This document shows positions 40,641 through 50,266 of a stretch of DNA of 64,000 bases, piece after piece. The stretch is from Pholis gunnellus (lineage: Eukaryota > Chordata > Actinopteri > Perciformes > Pholidae), in assembly GCA_910591455.2 (NCBI GenBank), contig OU342814.1:20373268-20437267 (forward strand), written 5' to 3'. A program made the position numbers and the translations under genes. Position 1 is the stretch's first letter, and each line of letters opens with the position of its first letter. Under the pieces are notes generated by a model. That model made no database searches, was not told where the DNA came from, and saw only the letters and a list, made by a program, of their open reading frames with translations.

Positions 40641-41895
40641 TGGATCACTCTGTTGTGGTTAAAAAACAAAAAGGCAGAATTTCCGGTTGGCAAAGAGGTG
40701 GGTGTTGACTGACCACGCATATGCCAAAGATGTCCACCTTTCAGGTGTCTTTAAGTGAGTGTGTAGTTTTCATTTTCTGATGGACACACAAGCTAGTTTT
40801 TTATTTTTATTTATGTATTGGTTTATTTGATAAGGGACAGTGCACATTAATACAAACATTGCTGTAAATGCGCCAGAGTTAGAGGCTATATTTCATCTGT
40901 AGTCCTAAGGCAGATGTTACAAAGTCAACCTAAAAACAGAATATAAGATTACATTTACAAAGCTATGCAGTATTGACCCTTTCCAATGCGTGCACAAACA
41001 ATGAAAGAAGTGAGAATATTAATATAAGTAGTATCATCAATCAGGAGAATCTTATACTGCATTGTTAAGTACTAACAAGACAAATTAAACACACACAAAG
41101 CAAATAAATTGAGGGATAGCTAACATGGACTAAAGACAAGATTATGCTGCAATGTCACAAGATTATGGTGCATACAAAACATAAAAGCATGTAGAGTATG
41201 TGAAATATATAAATCAGTCAGACACAGCTCATCCCAGTATTTTCTTTAGACTCAATACTTATAAATCTTGACCAGAATTGAATTGCAATTATTGCAGAAA
41301 CATTTTTAGCAATACACAGCAATTTGCCCCTTCATGTTGGAAAATAAACCATACAGAAAATGAATAAGTAGACAGACAAAAATGGAGCTTTATTTCTAGT
41401 TTCCGTTAAAAATTCTCAAGGGGGTTGACAAATAAATCTGAGTCCATATCTCAGGGTTGACTACTGAGCAGACTCTATCCACAGATGAAGATGAGATTTT
41501 GTTCTCTGGAAAAAACTTGTAGCCCTAAATTTATTTAACATTATTTTGTCAAACACTTAGCTTTCAAAGGTAAATTATAAACCTCCAAGCTAAAATAATA
41601 TATATGTAAAACGACAATCTACGATGTTGTTTACAAATCACCAGTGAAGAACCTTTATGAAACCCAGTATTTCAGTTGAGCTTTTATTCTTCTGAACATA
41701 AGTAAATATCAACAAGTATATTACTCATTACTTTTGGTGTCCCGATATAGTGGCAGAGTGAGAACTCCAGTGTGTTTTTCTTCCTCTGTGCTTCCAATCA
41801 CTGCTGGTCTCTGACTGTGACTTTTATTTTGAAGTCAAATATAAGAGCGACCTAGGCGCCCTCTGGTGTTGATTAGGGGAATATCATGTTCACGA
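40641..41895. other. Stretch between candidate bmpr1a promoter and tRNA array
   Basis: No gene seen. AT-rich sequence with one recognisable dispersed repeat at its left (40796-40930) and no tRNA-like copy. Confidence 0.6.
40796..40930 (+). repeat. Teleost dispersed repeat fragment
   Basis: TTGATAAGGGACAGTGCACA, TGTAAATGCGCCAGAGTTAG and TTTCATCTGTAGTCC in this order match a frequent teleost repeat I recognise; class unassigned. Confidence 0.5.
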
Positions 41896-42051
41896 ACTTT
41901 TCCACAGATTTTGAACCTTCGTTCATATCCACAAATATGAAACTATAAGGTTGGAACCTACGCCACTTTATAAATGGCATTCCTGGAAATATTTCACACA
42001 AAGGATTCATTATGACCTTTTTTTTCAGAGTTCAGACTACACTCCTCTTTG

Positions 42052-42125
42052 AGGCACTGCTGGGATTTGAACCCAGGATCTCCTGTTTACGAGACAGGCA
42101 CTTTGACCAACTAAGCCACAGCGCC
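42052..42125 (-). tRNA. tRNA-Thr(CGT)
   Basis: Anticodon CGT; 4-69 G-U, rest paired. Outermost copy of the array; the 155-bp spacer lies 3' of it and has no T4 run. Confidence 0.92.
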
Positions 42126-42213
42126 TCTGGAAAGGTCTTTTTCTCCAATTTTAAACAGTCGTTAATTATCTCAAATATGAGAGCAAAAAATTGAAGTCAA
42201 CACTACCCGGGAG

Positions 42214-42287
42214 AGGCACTGCTGGGATTTGAACCCAGGATCTCCTGTTTACTAGACAGGCACTTTGACCAACTAAGCCACAGCGCC
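42214..42287 (-). tRNA. tRNA-Thr(AGT)
   Basis: Anticodon AGT; 4-69 G-U, rest paired; T6 run in the 3' linker. Confidence 0.93.
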
Positions 42288-42375
42288 TCTGGCAAGGTCT
42301 TTTTCACCAATTTTAAATAATCTTTAATTTTCTCAAATATGAGAGCAAAAAGTTCAATTCAACACTACCCGTGAG

Positions 42376-42449
42376 AGGCCCTGCTGGGATTTGAACCCAG
42401 GATCTCCTGTTTACGAGACGGGCACTTTGACCAACTAAGCCACAGCGCC
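42376..42449 (-). tRNA. tRNA-Thr(CGT), stem variant
   Basis: Anticodon CGT; private U29C gives a 29-41 C-A mismatch in the anticodon stem, and 4-69 is G-G. Weakest of the non-pseudogene CGT copies. Confidence 0.75.
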
Positions 42450-42540
42450 TCTATCCAGGACTTTTTCACAAAATGTAAATGGTCAATCATATTCTCAAAT
42501 ATGACAGCAAAAAGTTGAAGTTGAAACGACCAGGGAGGTG

Positions 42541-42614
42541 AGGCACTGCTGGGATTTGAACCCAGGATCTCCTGTTTACAAGACAGGCACTTTGACCAAC
42601 TAAGCCACAGCGCC
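42541..42614 (-). tRNA. tRNA-Thr(TGT)
   Basis: Anticodon TGT; 4-69 G-U, rest paired. Confidence 0.92.
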
Positions 42615-42702
42615 TCTGGCAAGGTCTTTTTCACCAATTTTAAATAATCTTTAATTTTCCCAAATATGAGAGCAAAAAGTTCAATTCAACACTACCCGTG
42701 AG

Positions 42703-42776
42703 AGGCCCTGCTGGGATTTGAACCCAGGATCTCCTGTTTACTAGACAGGCACTTTGACCAACTAAGCCACAGCGCC
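42703..42776 (-). tRNA. tRNA-Thr(AGT)
   Basis: Anticodon AGT; 4-69 G-G mismatch. Confidence 0.87.
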
Positions 42777-42864
42777 TCTGGCAAGGTCTTTTTCACCAAT
42801 TTTAAATAATCTTTAATTTTCTCAAATATGAGAGCAAAAAGTTCAATTCAACACTACCCGTGAG

Positions 42865-42938
42865 AGGCCCTGCTGGGATTTGAACCCAGGATCTCCTGTT
42901 TACGAGACAGGCACTTTGACCAACTAAGCCACAGCGCC
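42865..42938 (-). tRNA. tRNA-Thr(CGT)
   Basis: Anticodon CGT; 4-69 G-G mismatch. Confidence 0.87.
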
Positions 42939-43025
42939 ACTACGAAGGACTTTTTCACAAAATGTAAATGTCGTTCATTTTCTCAAATATGACAGCAAAA
43001 AGTTGAAGTTGAAACAATCCATGAG

Positions 43026-43099
43026 AGGCACTGCTGGGATTTGAACCCAGGATCTCCTGTTTACTAGACAGACACTTTGACCAACTAAGCCACAGCACC
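43026..43099 (-). tRNA. tRNA-Thr(AGT)
   Basis: Anticodon AGT; 3-70 U-G, 4-69 G-U and 27-43 U-G (C27U). Confidence 0.87.
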
Positions 43100-43190
43100 T
43101 CTGGGAAGATGTTTTTCACCAATTTTAAACAGTCGTTATTTTTCTCAAATATGAGAGCAAAAAGTTGAAGACGAAAAGACCAAGGAGGGG

Positions 43191-43264
43191 AGGCGCTGCT
43201 GGGATTTGAACCCAGGATCTCCTGTTTACTAGACAGGCACTTTGACCAACTGAGCCACAGCGCC
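43191..43264 (-). tRNA. tRNA-Thr(AGT)
   Basis: Anticodon AGT; acceptor fully Watson-Crick, but U13C makes a 13-22 C-A mismatch in the D stem. Confidence 0.87.
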
Positions 43265-43352
43265 TCTGGAAAGGTCTATTTCACCAATGTTAAACAGTCG
43301 TTAATTTTCTCAAATATGCGAGCAAAAAGTTCAATTCAACACTACCCGTGAG

Positions 43353-43426
43353 AGGCACTGCTGGGATTTGAACCCAGGATCTCCTGTTTACAAGACAGGC
43401 ACTTTGACCAACTAAGCCACAGCGCC
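43353..43426 (-). tRNA. tRNA-Thr(TGT)
   Basis: Anticodon TGT; 4-69 G-U. Confidence 0.92.
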
Positions 43427-43514
43427 TCTATGAAGGACTTTTTCACAAAATGTAAACGGTCAATCATATTCTCAAATATGAGAGCAAAAAGTTGAAGTCA
43501 ACACTACCCGTGAG

Positions 43515-43588
43515 AGGCTCCGCTGACATTTGAACCCAGGATCTTCTGTTTACTAGACAGGCACTTTGACCAACTAAGCCACAGCGGC
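43515..43588 (-). pseudogene. tRNA-Thr(AGT)-like damaged copy
   Basis: Founder form of the recurrent damaged copy: C61G and C62U destroy the invariant 53-61 pair and the B box; G43A gives a 27-43 C-A mismatch; acceptor mismatches at 2-71 and 4-69. T5 run at 43486-43490. Confidence 0.85.
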
Positions 43589-43746
43589 TGACTTTTCCAC
43601 AGATTTTGAACCTTCGTTCATATCCACAAATATGAAACTATAAGGTTGGAACCTACGCCACTTTATAAATGGCATTCCTGGAAATATTTCACACAAAGGA
43701 TTCATTATGACCTTTTTTTTCAGAGCTCAGACTACACTCCTCTTTG

Positions 43747-43820
43747 AGGCACTGCTGGGATTTGAACCCAGGATCTCCTGTTTACGAGACAGGCACTTTG
43801 ACCAACTAAGCCACAGCGCC
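43747..43820 (-). tRNA. tRNA-Thr(CGT)
   Basis: Anticodon CGT; 4-69 G-U. Followed 3' by the spacer, with no T4 run before the damaged copy at 43515. Confidence 0.92.
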
Positions 43821-43907
43821 ACTACGAAGGACTTTTTCACAAAATGTAAATGTCGTTCATTTTCTCAAATATGACAGCAAAAAGTTGAAGTTGAAACGAT
43901 CCGTGAG

Positions 43908-43981
43908 AGGCACTGCTGGGATTTGAACCCAGGATCTCCTGTTTACTAGACAGGCACTTTGACCAACTAAGCCACAGCACC
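43908..43981 (-). tRNA. tRNA-Thr(AGT)
   Basis: Anticodon AGT; 3-70 U-G and 4-69 G-U. Confidence 0.9.
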
Positions 43982-44069
43982 TCTGGAAAGATGTTTTTCA
44001 CCAATTTTAAACAGTCGTTAATTATCTCAAATATGAGAGCAAAAAATTGAAGTCAACACTACCCGGGAG

Positions 44070-44143
44070 AGGCACTGCTGGGATTTGAACCCAGGATCTC
44101 CTGTTTACTAGACAGGCACTTTGACCAACTAAGCCACAGCGCC
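44070..44143 (-). tRNA. tRNA-Thr(AGT)
   Basis: Anticodon AGT; 4-69 G-U. Confidence 0.93.
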
Positions 44144-44231
44144 TCTGGCAAGGTCTTTTTCACCAATTTTAAATAATCTTTAATTTTCTCAAATATGAGA
44201 GCAAAAAGTTCAATTCAACACTACCCGTGAG

Positions 44232-44305
44232 AGGCCCTGCTGGGATTTGAACCCAGGATCTCCTGTTTACGAGACAGGCACTTTGACCAACTAAGCCACA
44301 GCACC
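44232..44305 (-). tRNA. tRNA-Thr(CGT)
   Basis: Anticodon CGT; 3-70 U-G, 4-69 G-G mismatch. Confidence 0.85.
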
Positions 44306-44392
44306 ACTACGAAGGACTTTTTCACAAAATGTAAATGTCGTTCATTTTCTCAAATATGACAGCAAAAAGTTGAAGTTGAAACAATCCATGAG

Positions 44393-44466
44393 AGGCACTG
44401 CTGGGATTTGAACCCAGGATCTCCTGTTTACTAGACAGGCACTTTGACCATCTAAGCCACAGCACC
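44393..44466 (-). tRNA. tRNA-Thr(AGT)
   Basis: Anticodon AGT; 3-70 U-G, 4-69 G-U; D-loop U16A. Confidence 0.88.
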
Positions 44467-44557
44467 TCTGGGAAGATGTTTTTCACCAATTTTAAACAGT
44501 CGTTATTTTTCTCAAATATGAGAGCAAAAAGTTGAAGTCGAAAAGACCAGGGAGGGG

Positions 44558-44631
44558 AGGCGCTGCTGGGATTTGAACCCAGGATCTCCTGTTTACTAGA
44601 CAGGCACTTTGACCAAATAAGCCACAGCACC
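44558..44631 (-). tRNA. tRNA-Thr(AGT), A-box variant
   Basis: Anticodon AGT; 3-70 U-G; G15U removes the 15-48 Levitt pair and changes a purine of the A box. Confidence 0.78.
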
Positions 44632-44719
44632 TCTGGAAAGGTCTATTTCACCAATGTTAAACAGTCGTTAATTTTCTCAAATATGAGAGCAAAAAGTTCA
44701 ATTCAACACTACCCGTGAG

Positions 44720-44793
44720 AGGCACTGCTGGGATTTGAACCCAGGATCTCCTGTTTACTAGACAGGCACTTTGACCAACTAAGCCACAGCGCC
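44720..44793 (-). tRNA. tRNA-Thr(AGT)
   Basis: Anticodon AGT; 4-69 G-U. Confidence 0.93.
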
Positions 44794-44881
44794 ACTGGCA
44801 AGGTCTTTTTCTCCAATTTTAAATAATCTTTAATTTTCTCAAATATGAGAGCAAAAAGTTCAATTCAACACTACCCGTGAG

Positions 44882-44955
44882 AGGCACTGCTGGGATTTGA
44901 ACCCAGGATCTCCTGTTTACAAGACAGGCACTTTGACCAACTAAGCCACAGAGCC
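44882..44955 (-). tRNA. tRNA-Thr(TGT)
   Basis: Anticodon TGT; private G4U gives a 4-69 U-U mismatch. Confidence 0.85.
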
Positions 44956-45043
44956 TCTATGAAGGACTTTTTCACAAAATGTAAACGGTCAATCATATTC
45001 TCAAATATGAGAGCAAAAAGTTGAAGTCAACGCTACCCGTGAG

Positions 45044-45117
45044 AGGCTCCGCTGACATTTGAACCCAGGATCTTCTGTTTACTAGACAGGCACTTTGACC
45101 AACTAAGCCACAGCGGC
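45044..45117 (-). pseudogene. tRNA-Thr(AGT)-like damaged copy
   Basis: Same 43, 61 and 62 changes as the copy at 43515. Confidence 0.85.
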
Positions 45118-45275
45118 TGACTTTTCCACAGATTTTGAACCTTCGTTCATATCCACAAATATGAAACTATAAGGTTGGAACCTACGCCACTTTATAAATG
45201 GCATTCCTGGAAATATTTCACACAAAGGATTCATTATGACCTTTTTTTTCAGAGCTCAGACTACACTCCTCTTTG

Positions 45276-45349
45276 AGGCCCTGCTGGGATTTGAACCCAG
45301 GATCTCCTGTTTACGAGACAGGCACTTTGACCAACTAAGCCACAGCGCC
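45276..45349 (-). tRNA. tRNA-Thr(CGT)
   Basis: Anticodon CGT; 4-69 G-G mismatch; spacer lies 3'. Confidence 0.87.
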
Positions 45350-45436
45350 ACTACGAAGGACTTTTTCACAAAATGTAAATGTCGTTCATTTTCTCAAATA
45401 TGACAGCAAAAAGTTGAAGTTGAAACGATCCGTGAG

Positions 45437-45510
45437 AGGCACTGCTGGGATTTGAACACAGGATCTCCTGTTTACTAGACAGGCACTTTGACCAACTAAG
45501 CCACAGCACC
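45437..45510 (-). tRNA. tRNA-Thr(AGT), B-box variant
   Basis: Anticodon AGT; G52U breaks the 52-62 pair and changes the first B-box base; 3-70 U-G, 4-69 G-U. Confidence 0.78.
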
Positions 45511-45598
45511 TCTGGAAAGATGTTTTTCACCAATTTTAAACAGTCGTTAATTATCTCAAATATGAGAGCAAAAAATTGAAGTCAACACTACCCAGGAG

Positions 45599-45672
45599 AG
45601 GCACTGCTGGGATTTGAACCCAGGATCTCCTGTTTACTAGACAGGCACTTTGACCAACTAAGCCACAGCGCC
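45599..45672 (-). tRNA. tRNA-Thr(AGT)
   Basis: Anticodon AGT; 4-69 G-U. Confidence 0.93.
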
Positions 45673-45760
45673 TCTGGCAAGGTCTTTTTCACCAATTTTA
45701 AATAATCTTTAATTTTCTCAAATATGAGAGCAAAAAGTTCAATTCAACACTACCCGTGAG

Positions 45761-45834
45761 AGGCCCTGCTGGGATTTGAACCCAGGATCTCCTGTTTACG
45801 AGACAGGCACTTTGACCATCTAAGCCACAGCACC
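45761..45834 (-). tRNA. tRNA-Thr(CGT)
   Basis: Anticodon CGT; 3-70 U-G, 4-69 G-G mismatch; U16A. Confidence 0.84.
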
Positions 45835-45925
45835 TCTGGGAAGATGTTTTTCACCAATTTTAAACAGTCGTTATTTTTCTCAAATATGAGAGCAAAAAGT
45901 TGAAGTCGAAAAGACCAGGGAGGGG

Positions 45926-45999
45926 AGGCGCTGCTGGGATTTGAACCCAGGATCTCCTGTTTACTAGACAGGCACTTTGACCAAATAAGCCACAGCACC
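45926..45999 (-). tRNA. tRNA-Thr(AGT), A-box variant
   Basis: Anticodon AGT; 3-70 U-G; G15U as at 44558. Confidence 0.78.
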
Positions 46000-46087
46000 T
46001 CTGGAAAGGTCTATTTCACCAATGTTAAACAGTCGTTAATTTTCTCAAATATGAGAGCAAAAAGTTCAATTCAACACTACCCGTGAG

Positions 46088-46161
46088 AGGCACTGCTGGG
46101 ATTTGAACCCAGGATCTCCTGTTTACTAGACAGGCACTTTGACCAACTAAGCCACAGCGCC
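46088..46161 (-). tRNA. tRNA-Thr(AGT)
   Basis: Anticodon AGT; 4-69 G-U. Confidence 0.93.
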
Positions 46162-46249
46162 TCTGGCAAGGTCTTTTTCACCAATTTTAAATAATCTTTA
46201 ATTTTCTCAAATATGAGAGCAAAAAGTTCAATTCAACACTACCCGTGAG

Positions 46250-46323
46250 AGGCACTGCTGGGATTTGAACCCAGGATCTCCTGTTTACGAGACAGGCACT
46301 TTGACCAACTAAGCCACAGCGCC
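46250..46323 (-). tRNA. tRNA-Thr(CGT)
   Basis: Anticodon CGT; 4-69 G-U. One of the few mid-unit CGT copies with the better-paired U69 acceptor. Confidence 0.92.
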
Positions 46324-46410
46324 ACTACGAAGGACTTTTTCACAAAATGTAAATGTCGTTCATTTTCTCAAATATGACAGCAAAAAGTTGAAGTTGAAAC
46401 AATCCATGAG

Positions 46411-46484
46411 AGGCACTGCTGGGATTTGAACCCAGGATCTCCTGTTTACTAGACAGACACTTTGACCAACTAAGCCACAGCACC
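46411..46484 (-). tRNA. tRNA-Thr(AGT)
   Basis: Anticodon AGT; 3-70 U-G, 4-69 G-U, 27-43 U-G. Confidence 0.87.
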
Positions 46485-46575
46485 TCTGGGAAGATGTTTT
46501 TCACCAATTTTAAACAGTCGTTATTTTTCTCAAATATGAGAGCAAAAAGTTGAAGACGAAAAGACCAAGGAGGGG

Positions 46576-46649
46576 AGGCGCTGCTGGGATTTGAACCCAG
46601 GATCTCCTGTTTACTAGACAGGCACTTTGACCAACTGAGCCACAGCGCC
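46576..46649 (-). tRNA. tRNA-Thr(AGT)
   Basis: Anticodon AGT; acceptor Watson-Crick; U13C (13-22 C-A), shared only with 43191. Confidence 0.87.
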
Positions 46650-46737
46650 TCTGGAAAGGTCTATTTCACCAATGTTAAACAGTCGTTAATTTTCTCAAAT
46701 ATGCGAGCAAAAAGTTCAATTCAACACTACCCGTGAG

Positions 46738-46811
46738 AGGCACTGCTGGGATTTGAACCCAGGATCTCCTGTTTACAAGACAGGCACTTTGACCAACTAA
46801 GCCACAGCGCC
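46738..46811 (-). tRNA. tRNA-Thr(TGT)
   Basis: Anticodon TGT; 4-69 G-U. Confidence 0.92.
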
Positions 46812-46899
46812 TCTATGAAGGACTTTTTCACAAAATGTAAACGGTCAATCATATTCTCAAATATGAGAGCAAAAAGTTGAAGTCAACGCTACCCGTGAG

Positions 46900-46973
46900 A
46901 GGCTCCGCTGACATTTGAACCCAGGATCTTCTGTTTACTAGACAGGCACTTTGACCAACTAAGCCACAGCGGC
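46900..46973 (-). pseudogene. tRNA-Thr(AGT)-like damaged copy
   Basis: Same 43, 61 and 62 changes as the copy at 43515. Confidence 0.85.
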
Positions 46974-47131
46974 TGACTTTTCCACAGATTTTGAACCTTC
47001 GTTCATATCCACAAATATGAAACTATAAGGTTGGAACCTACGCCACTTTATAAATGGCATTCCTGGAAATATTTCACACAAAGGATTCATTATGACCTTT
47101 TTTTTCAGAGCTCAGACTACACTCCTCTTTG

Positions 47132-47205
47132 AGGCCCTGCTGGGATTTGAACCCAGGATCTCCTGTTTACGAGACAGGCACTTTGACCAACTAAGCCACA
47201 GCGCC
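47132..47205 (-). tRNA. tRNA-Thr(CGT)
   Basis: Anticodon CGT; 4-69 G-G mismatch; spacer lies 3'. Confidence 0.87.
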
Positions 47206-47292
47206 ACTACGAAGGACTTTTTCACAAAATGTAAATGTCGTTCATTTTCTCAAATATGACAGCAAAAAGTTGAAGTTGAAACGATCCGTGAG

Positions 47293-47366
47293 AGGCACTG
47301 CTGGGATTTGAACACAGGATCTCCTGTTTACTAGACAGGCACTTTGACCAACTAAGCCACAGCACC
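47293..47366 (-). tRNA. tRNA-Thr(AGT), B-box variant
   Basis: Anticodon AGT; G52U (52-62 mismatch); 3-70 U-G, 4-69 G-U. Confidence 0.78.
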
Positions 47367-47454
47367 TCTGGAAAGATGTTTTTCACCAATTTTAAACAGT
47401 CGTTAATTATCTCAAATATGAGAGCAAAAAATTGAAGTCAACACTACCCAGGAG

Positions 47455-47528
47455 AGGCACTGCTGGGATTTGAACCCAGGATCTCCTGTTTACTAGACAG
47501 GCACTTTGACCAACTAAGCCACAGCGCC
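47455..47528 (-). tRNA. tRNA-Thr(AGT)
   Basis: Anticodon AGT; 4-69 G-U. Confidence 0.93.
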
Positions 47529-47616
47529 TCTGGCAAGGTCTTTTTCACCAATTTTAAATAATCTTTAATTTTCTCAAATATGAGAGCAAAAAGTTCAATT
47601 CAACACTACCCGTGAG

Positions 47617-47690
47617 AGGCCCTGCTGGGATTTGAACCCAGGATCTCCTGTTTACGAGACAGGCACTTTGACCAACTAAGCCACAGCACC
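47617..47690 (-). tRNA. tRNA-Thr(CGT)
   Basis: Anticodon CGT; 3-70 U-G, 4-69 G-G mismatch. Confidence 0.85.
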
Positions 47691-47777
47691 ACTACGAAGG
47701 ACTTTTTCACAAAATGTAAATGTCGTTCATTTTCTCAAATATGACAGCAAAAAGTTGAAGTTGAAACAATCCATGAG

Positions 47778-47851
47778 AGGCACTGCTGGGATTTGAACCC
47801 AGGATCTCCTGTTTACTAGACAGGCACTTTGACCATCTAAGCCACAGCACC
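47778..47851 (-). tRNA. tRNA-Thr(AGT)
   Basis: Anticodon AGT; 3-70 U-G, 4-69 G-U; U16A. Confidence 0.88.
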
Positions 47852-47942
47852 TCTGGGAAGATGTTTTTCACCAATTTTAAACAGTCGTTATTTTTCTCAA
47901 ATATGAGAGCAAAAAGTTGAAGTCGAAAAGACCAGGGAGGGG

Positions 47943-48016
47943 AGGCGCTGCTGGGATTTGAACCCAGGATCTCCTGTTTACTAGACAGGCACTTTGACCA
48001 AATAAGCCACAGCACC
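47943..48016 (-). tRNA. tRNA-Thr(AGT), A-box variant
   Basis: Anticodon AGT; 3-70 U-G; G15U. Confidence 0.78.
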
Positions 48017-48104
48017 TCTGGAAAGGTCTATTTCACCAATGTTAAACAGTCGTTAATTTTCTCAAATATGAGAGCAAAAAGTTCAATTCAACACTACCCG
48101 TGAG

Positions 48105-48178
48105 AGGCACTGCTGGGATTTGAACCCAGGATCTCCTGTTTACTAGACAGGCACTTTGACCAACTAAGCCACAGCGCC
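48105..48178 (-). tRNA. tRNA-Thr(AGT)
   Basis: Anticodon AGT; 4-69 G-U. Confidence 0.93.
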
Positions 48179-48266
48179 ACTGGCAAGGTCTTTTTCTCCA
48201 ATTTTAAATAATCTTTAATTTTCTCAAATATGAGAGCAAAAAGTTCAATTCAACACTACCCGTGAG

Positions 48267-48340
48267 AGGCACTGCTGGGATTTGAACCCAGGATCTCCTG
48301 TTTACAAGACAGGCACTTTGACCAACTAAGCCACAGCGCC
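48267..48340 (-). tRNA. tRNA-Thr(TGT)
   Basis: Anticodon TGT; 4-69 G-U. Confidence 0.92.
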
Positions 48341-48428
48341 TCTATGAAGGACTTTTTCACAAAATGTAAACGGTCAATCATATTCTCAAATATGAGAGCA
48401 AAAAGTTGAAGTCAACGCTACCCGTGAG

Positions 48429-48502
48429 AGGCTCCGCTGACATTTGAACCCAGGATCTTCTGTTTACTAGACAGGCACTTTGACCAACTAAGCCACAGCG
48501 GC
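48429..48502 (-). pseudogene. tRNA-Thr(AGT)-like damaged copy
   Basis: Same 43, 61 and 62 changes as the copy at 43515. Confidence 0.85.
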
Positions 48503-48660
48503 TGACTTTTCCACAGATTTTGAACCTTCGTTCATATCCACAAATATGAAACTATAAGGTTGGAACCTACGCCACTTTATAAATGGCATTCCTGGAAATA
48601 TTTCACACAAAGGATTCATTATGACCTTTTTTTTCAGAGCTCAGACTACACTCCTCTTTG

Positions 48661-48734
48661 AGGCACTGCTGGGATTTGAACCCAGGATCTCCTGTTTACG
48701 AGACAGGCACTTTGACCAACTAAGCCACAGCGCC
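48661..48734 (-). tRNA. tRNA-Thr(CGT)
   Basis: Anticodon CGT; 4-69 G-U; spacer lies 3'. Starts the first of the six-copy, 1044-bp units. Confidence 0.92.
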
Positions 48735-48822
48735 TCTGGCAAGGTCTTTTTCACCAATTTTAAATAATCTTTAATTTTCTCAAATATGAGAGCAAAAAGT
48801 TCAATTCAACACTACCCGTGAG

Positions 48823-48896
48823 AGGCCCTGCTGGGATTTGAACCCAGGATCTCCTGTTTACGAGACAGGCACTTTGACCAACTAAGCCACAGCGCC
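48823..48896 (-). tRNA. tRNA-Thr(CGT)
   Basis: Anticodon CGT; 4-69 G-G mismatch. Confidence 0.87.
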
Positions 48897-48983
48897 ACTA
48901 TGAAGGACTTTTTCACAAAATGTAAATGTCGTTCATTTTCTCAAATATGACAGCAAAAAGTTGAAGTTGAAACAATCCATGAG

Positions 48984-49057
48984 AGGCACTGCTGGGATTT
49001 GAACCCAGGATCTCCTGTTTACTAGACAGACACTTTGACCAACTAAGCCACAGCACC
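48984..49057 (-). tRNA. tRNA-Thr(AGT)
   Basis: Anticodon AGT; 3-70 U-G, 4-69 G-U, 27-43 U-G. Confidence 0.87.
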
Positions 49058-49148
49058 TCTGGGAAGATGTTTTTCACCAATTTTAAACAGTCGTTATTTT
49101 TCTCAAATATGAGAGCAAAAAGTTGAAGTCGAAAAGACCAGGGAGGGG

Positions 49149-49222
49149 AGGCGCTGCTGGGATTTGAACCCAGGATCTCCTGTTTACTAGACAGGCACTT
49201 TGACCAACTAAGCCACAGCGCC
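49149..49222 (-). tRNA. tRNA-Thr(AGT)
   Basis: Anticodon AGT; all seven acceptor pairs Watson-Crick. Confidence 0.95.
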
Positions 49223-49310
49223 TCTGGAAAGGTCTATTTCACCAATGTTAAACAGTCGTTAATTTTCTCAAATATGCGAGCAAAAAGTTCAATTCAACAC
49301 TACCCGTGAG

Positions 49311-49384
49311 AGGCACTGCTGGGATTTGAACCCAGGATCTCCTGTTTACAAGACAGGCACTTTGACCAACTAAGCCACAGCGCC
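49311..49384 (-). tRNA. tRNA-Thr(TGT)
   Basis: Anticodon TGT; 4-69 G-U. Confidence 0.92.
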
Positions 49385-49472
49385 TCTATGAAGGACTTTT
49401 TCACAAAATGTAAACGGTCAATCATATTCTCAAATATGAGAGCAAAAAGTTGAAGTCAACGCTACCCGTGAG

Positions 49473-49546
49473 AGGCTCCGCTGACATTTGAACCCAGGAT
49501 CTTCTGTTTACTAGACAGGCACTTTGACCAACTAAGCCACAGCGGC
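49473..49546 (-). pseudogene. tRNA-Thr(AGT)-like damaged copy
   Basis: Same 43, 61 and 62 changes as the copy at 43515. Confidence 0.85.
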
Positions 49547-49704
49547 TGACTTTTCCACAGATTTTGAACCTTCGTTCATATCCACAAATATGAAACTATA
49601 AGGTTGGAACCTACGCCACTTTATAAATGGCATTCCTGGAAATATTTCACACAAAGGATTCATTATGACCTTTTTTTTCAGAGCTCAGACTACACTCCTC
49701 TTTG

Positions 49705-49778
49705 AGGCCCTGCTGGGATTTGAACCCAGGATCTCCTGTTTACGAGACAGGCACTTTGACCAACTAAGCCACAGCGCC
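49705..49778 (-). tRNA. tRNA-Thr(CGT)
   Basis: Anticodon CGT; 4-69 G-G mismatch; spacer lies 3'. Confidence 0.87.
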
Positions 49779-49865
49779 ACTACGAAGGACTTTTTCACAA
49801 AATGTAAATGTCGTTCATTTTCTCAAATATGACAGCAAAAAGTTGAAGTTGAAACGATCCGTGAG

Positions 49866-49939
49866 AGGCACTGCTGGGATTTGAACACAGGATCTCCTGT
49901 TTACTAGACAGGCACTTTGACCAACTAAGCCACAGCACC
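49866..49939 (-). tRNA. tRNA-Thr(AGT), B-box variant
   Basis: Anticodon AGT; G52U (52-62 mismatch); 3-70 U-G, 4-69 G-U. Its 5' flank carries a CTCCGG change shared with 50910. Confidence 0.78.
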
Positions 49940-50027
49940 TCCGGAAAGATGTTTTTCACCAATTTTAAATAATCTTTAATTTTCTCAAATGTGAGAGCAA
50001 AAAGTTCAATTCAACACTACCCGTGAG

Positions 50028-50101
50028 AGGCCCTGCTGGGATTTGAACCCAGGATCTCCTGTTTACGAGACAGGCACTTTGACCATCTAAGCCACAGCAC
50101 C
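50028..50101 (-). tRNA. tRNA-Thr(CGT)
   Basis: Anticodon CGT; 3-70 U-G, 4-69 G-G mismatch; U16A. Confidence 0.84.
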
Positions 50102-50192
50102 TCTGGGAAGATGTTTTTCACCAATTTTAAACAGTCGTTATTTTTCTCAAATATGAGAGCAAAAAGTTGAAGTCGAAAAGACCAGGGAGGGG

Positions 50193-50266
50193 AGGCGCTG
50201 CTGGGATTTGAACCCAGGATCTCCTGTTTACTAGACAGGCACTTTGACCAAATAAGCCACAGCACC
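50193..50266 (-). tRNA. tRNA-Thr(AGT), A-box variant
   Basis: Anticodon AGT; 3-70 U-G; G15U. Confidence 0.78.
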
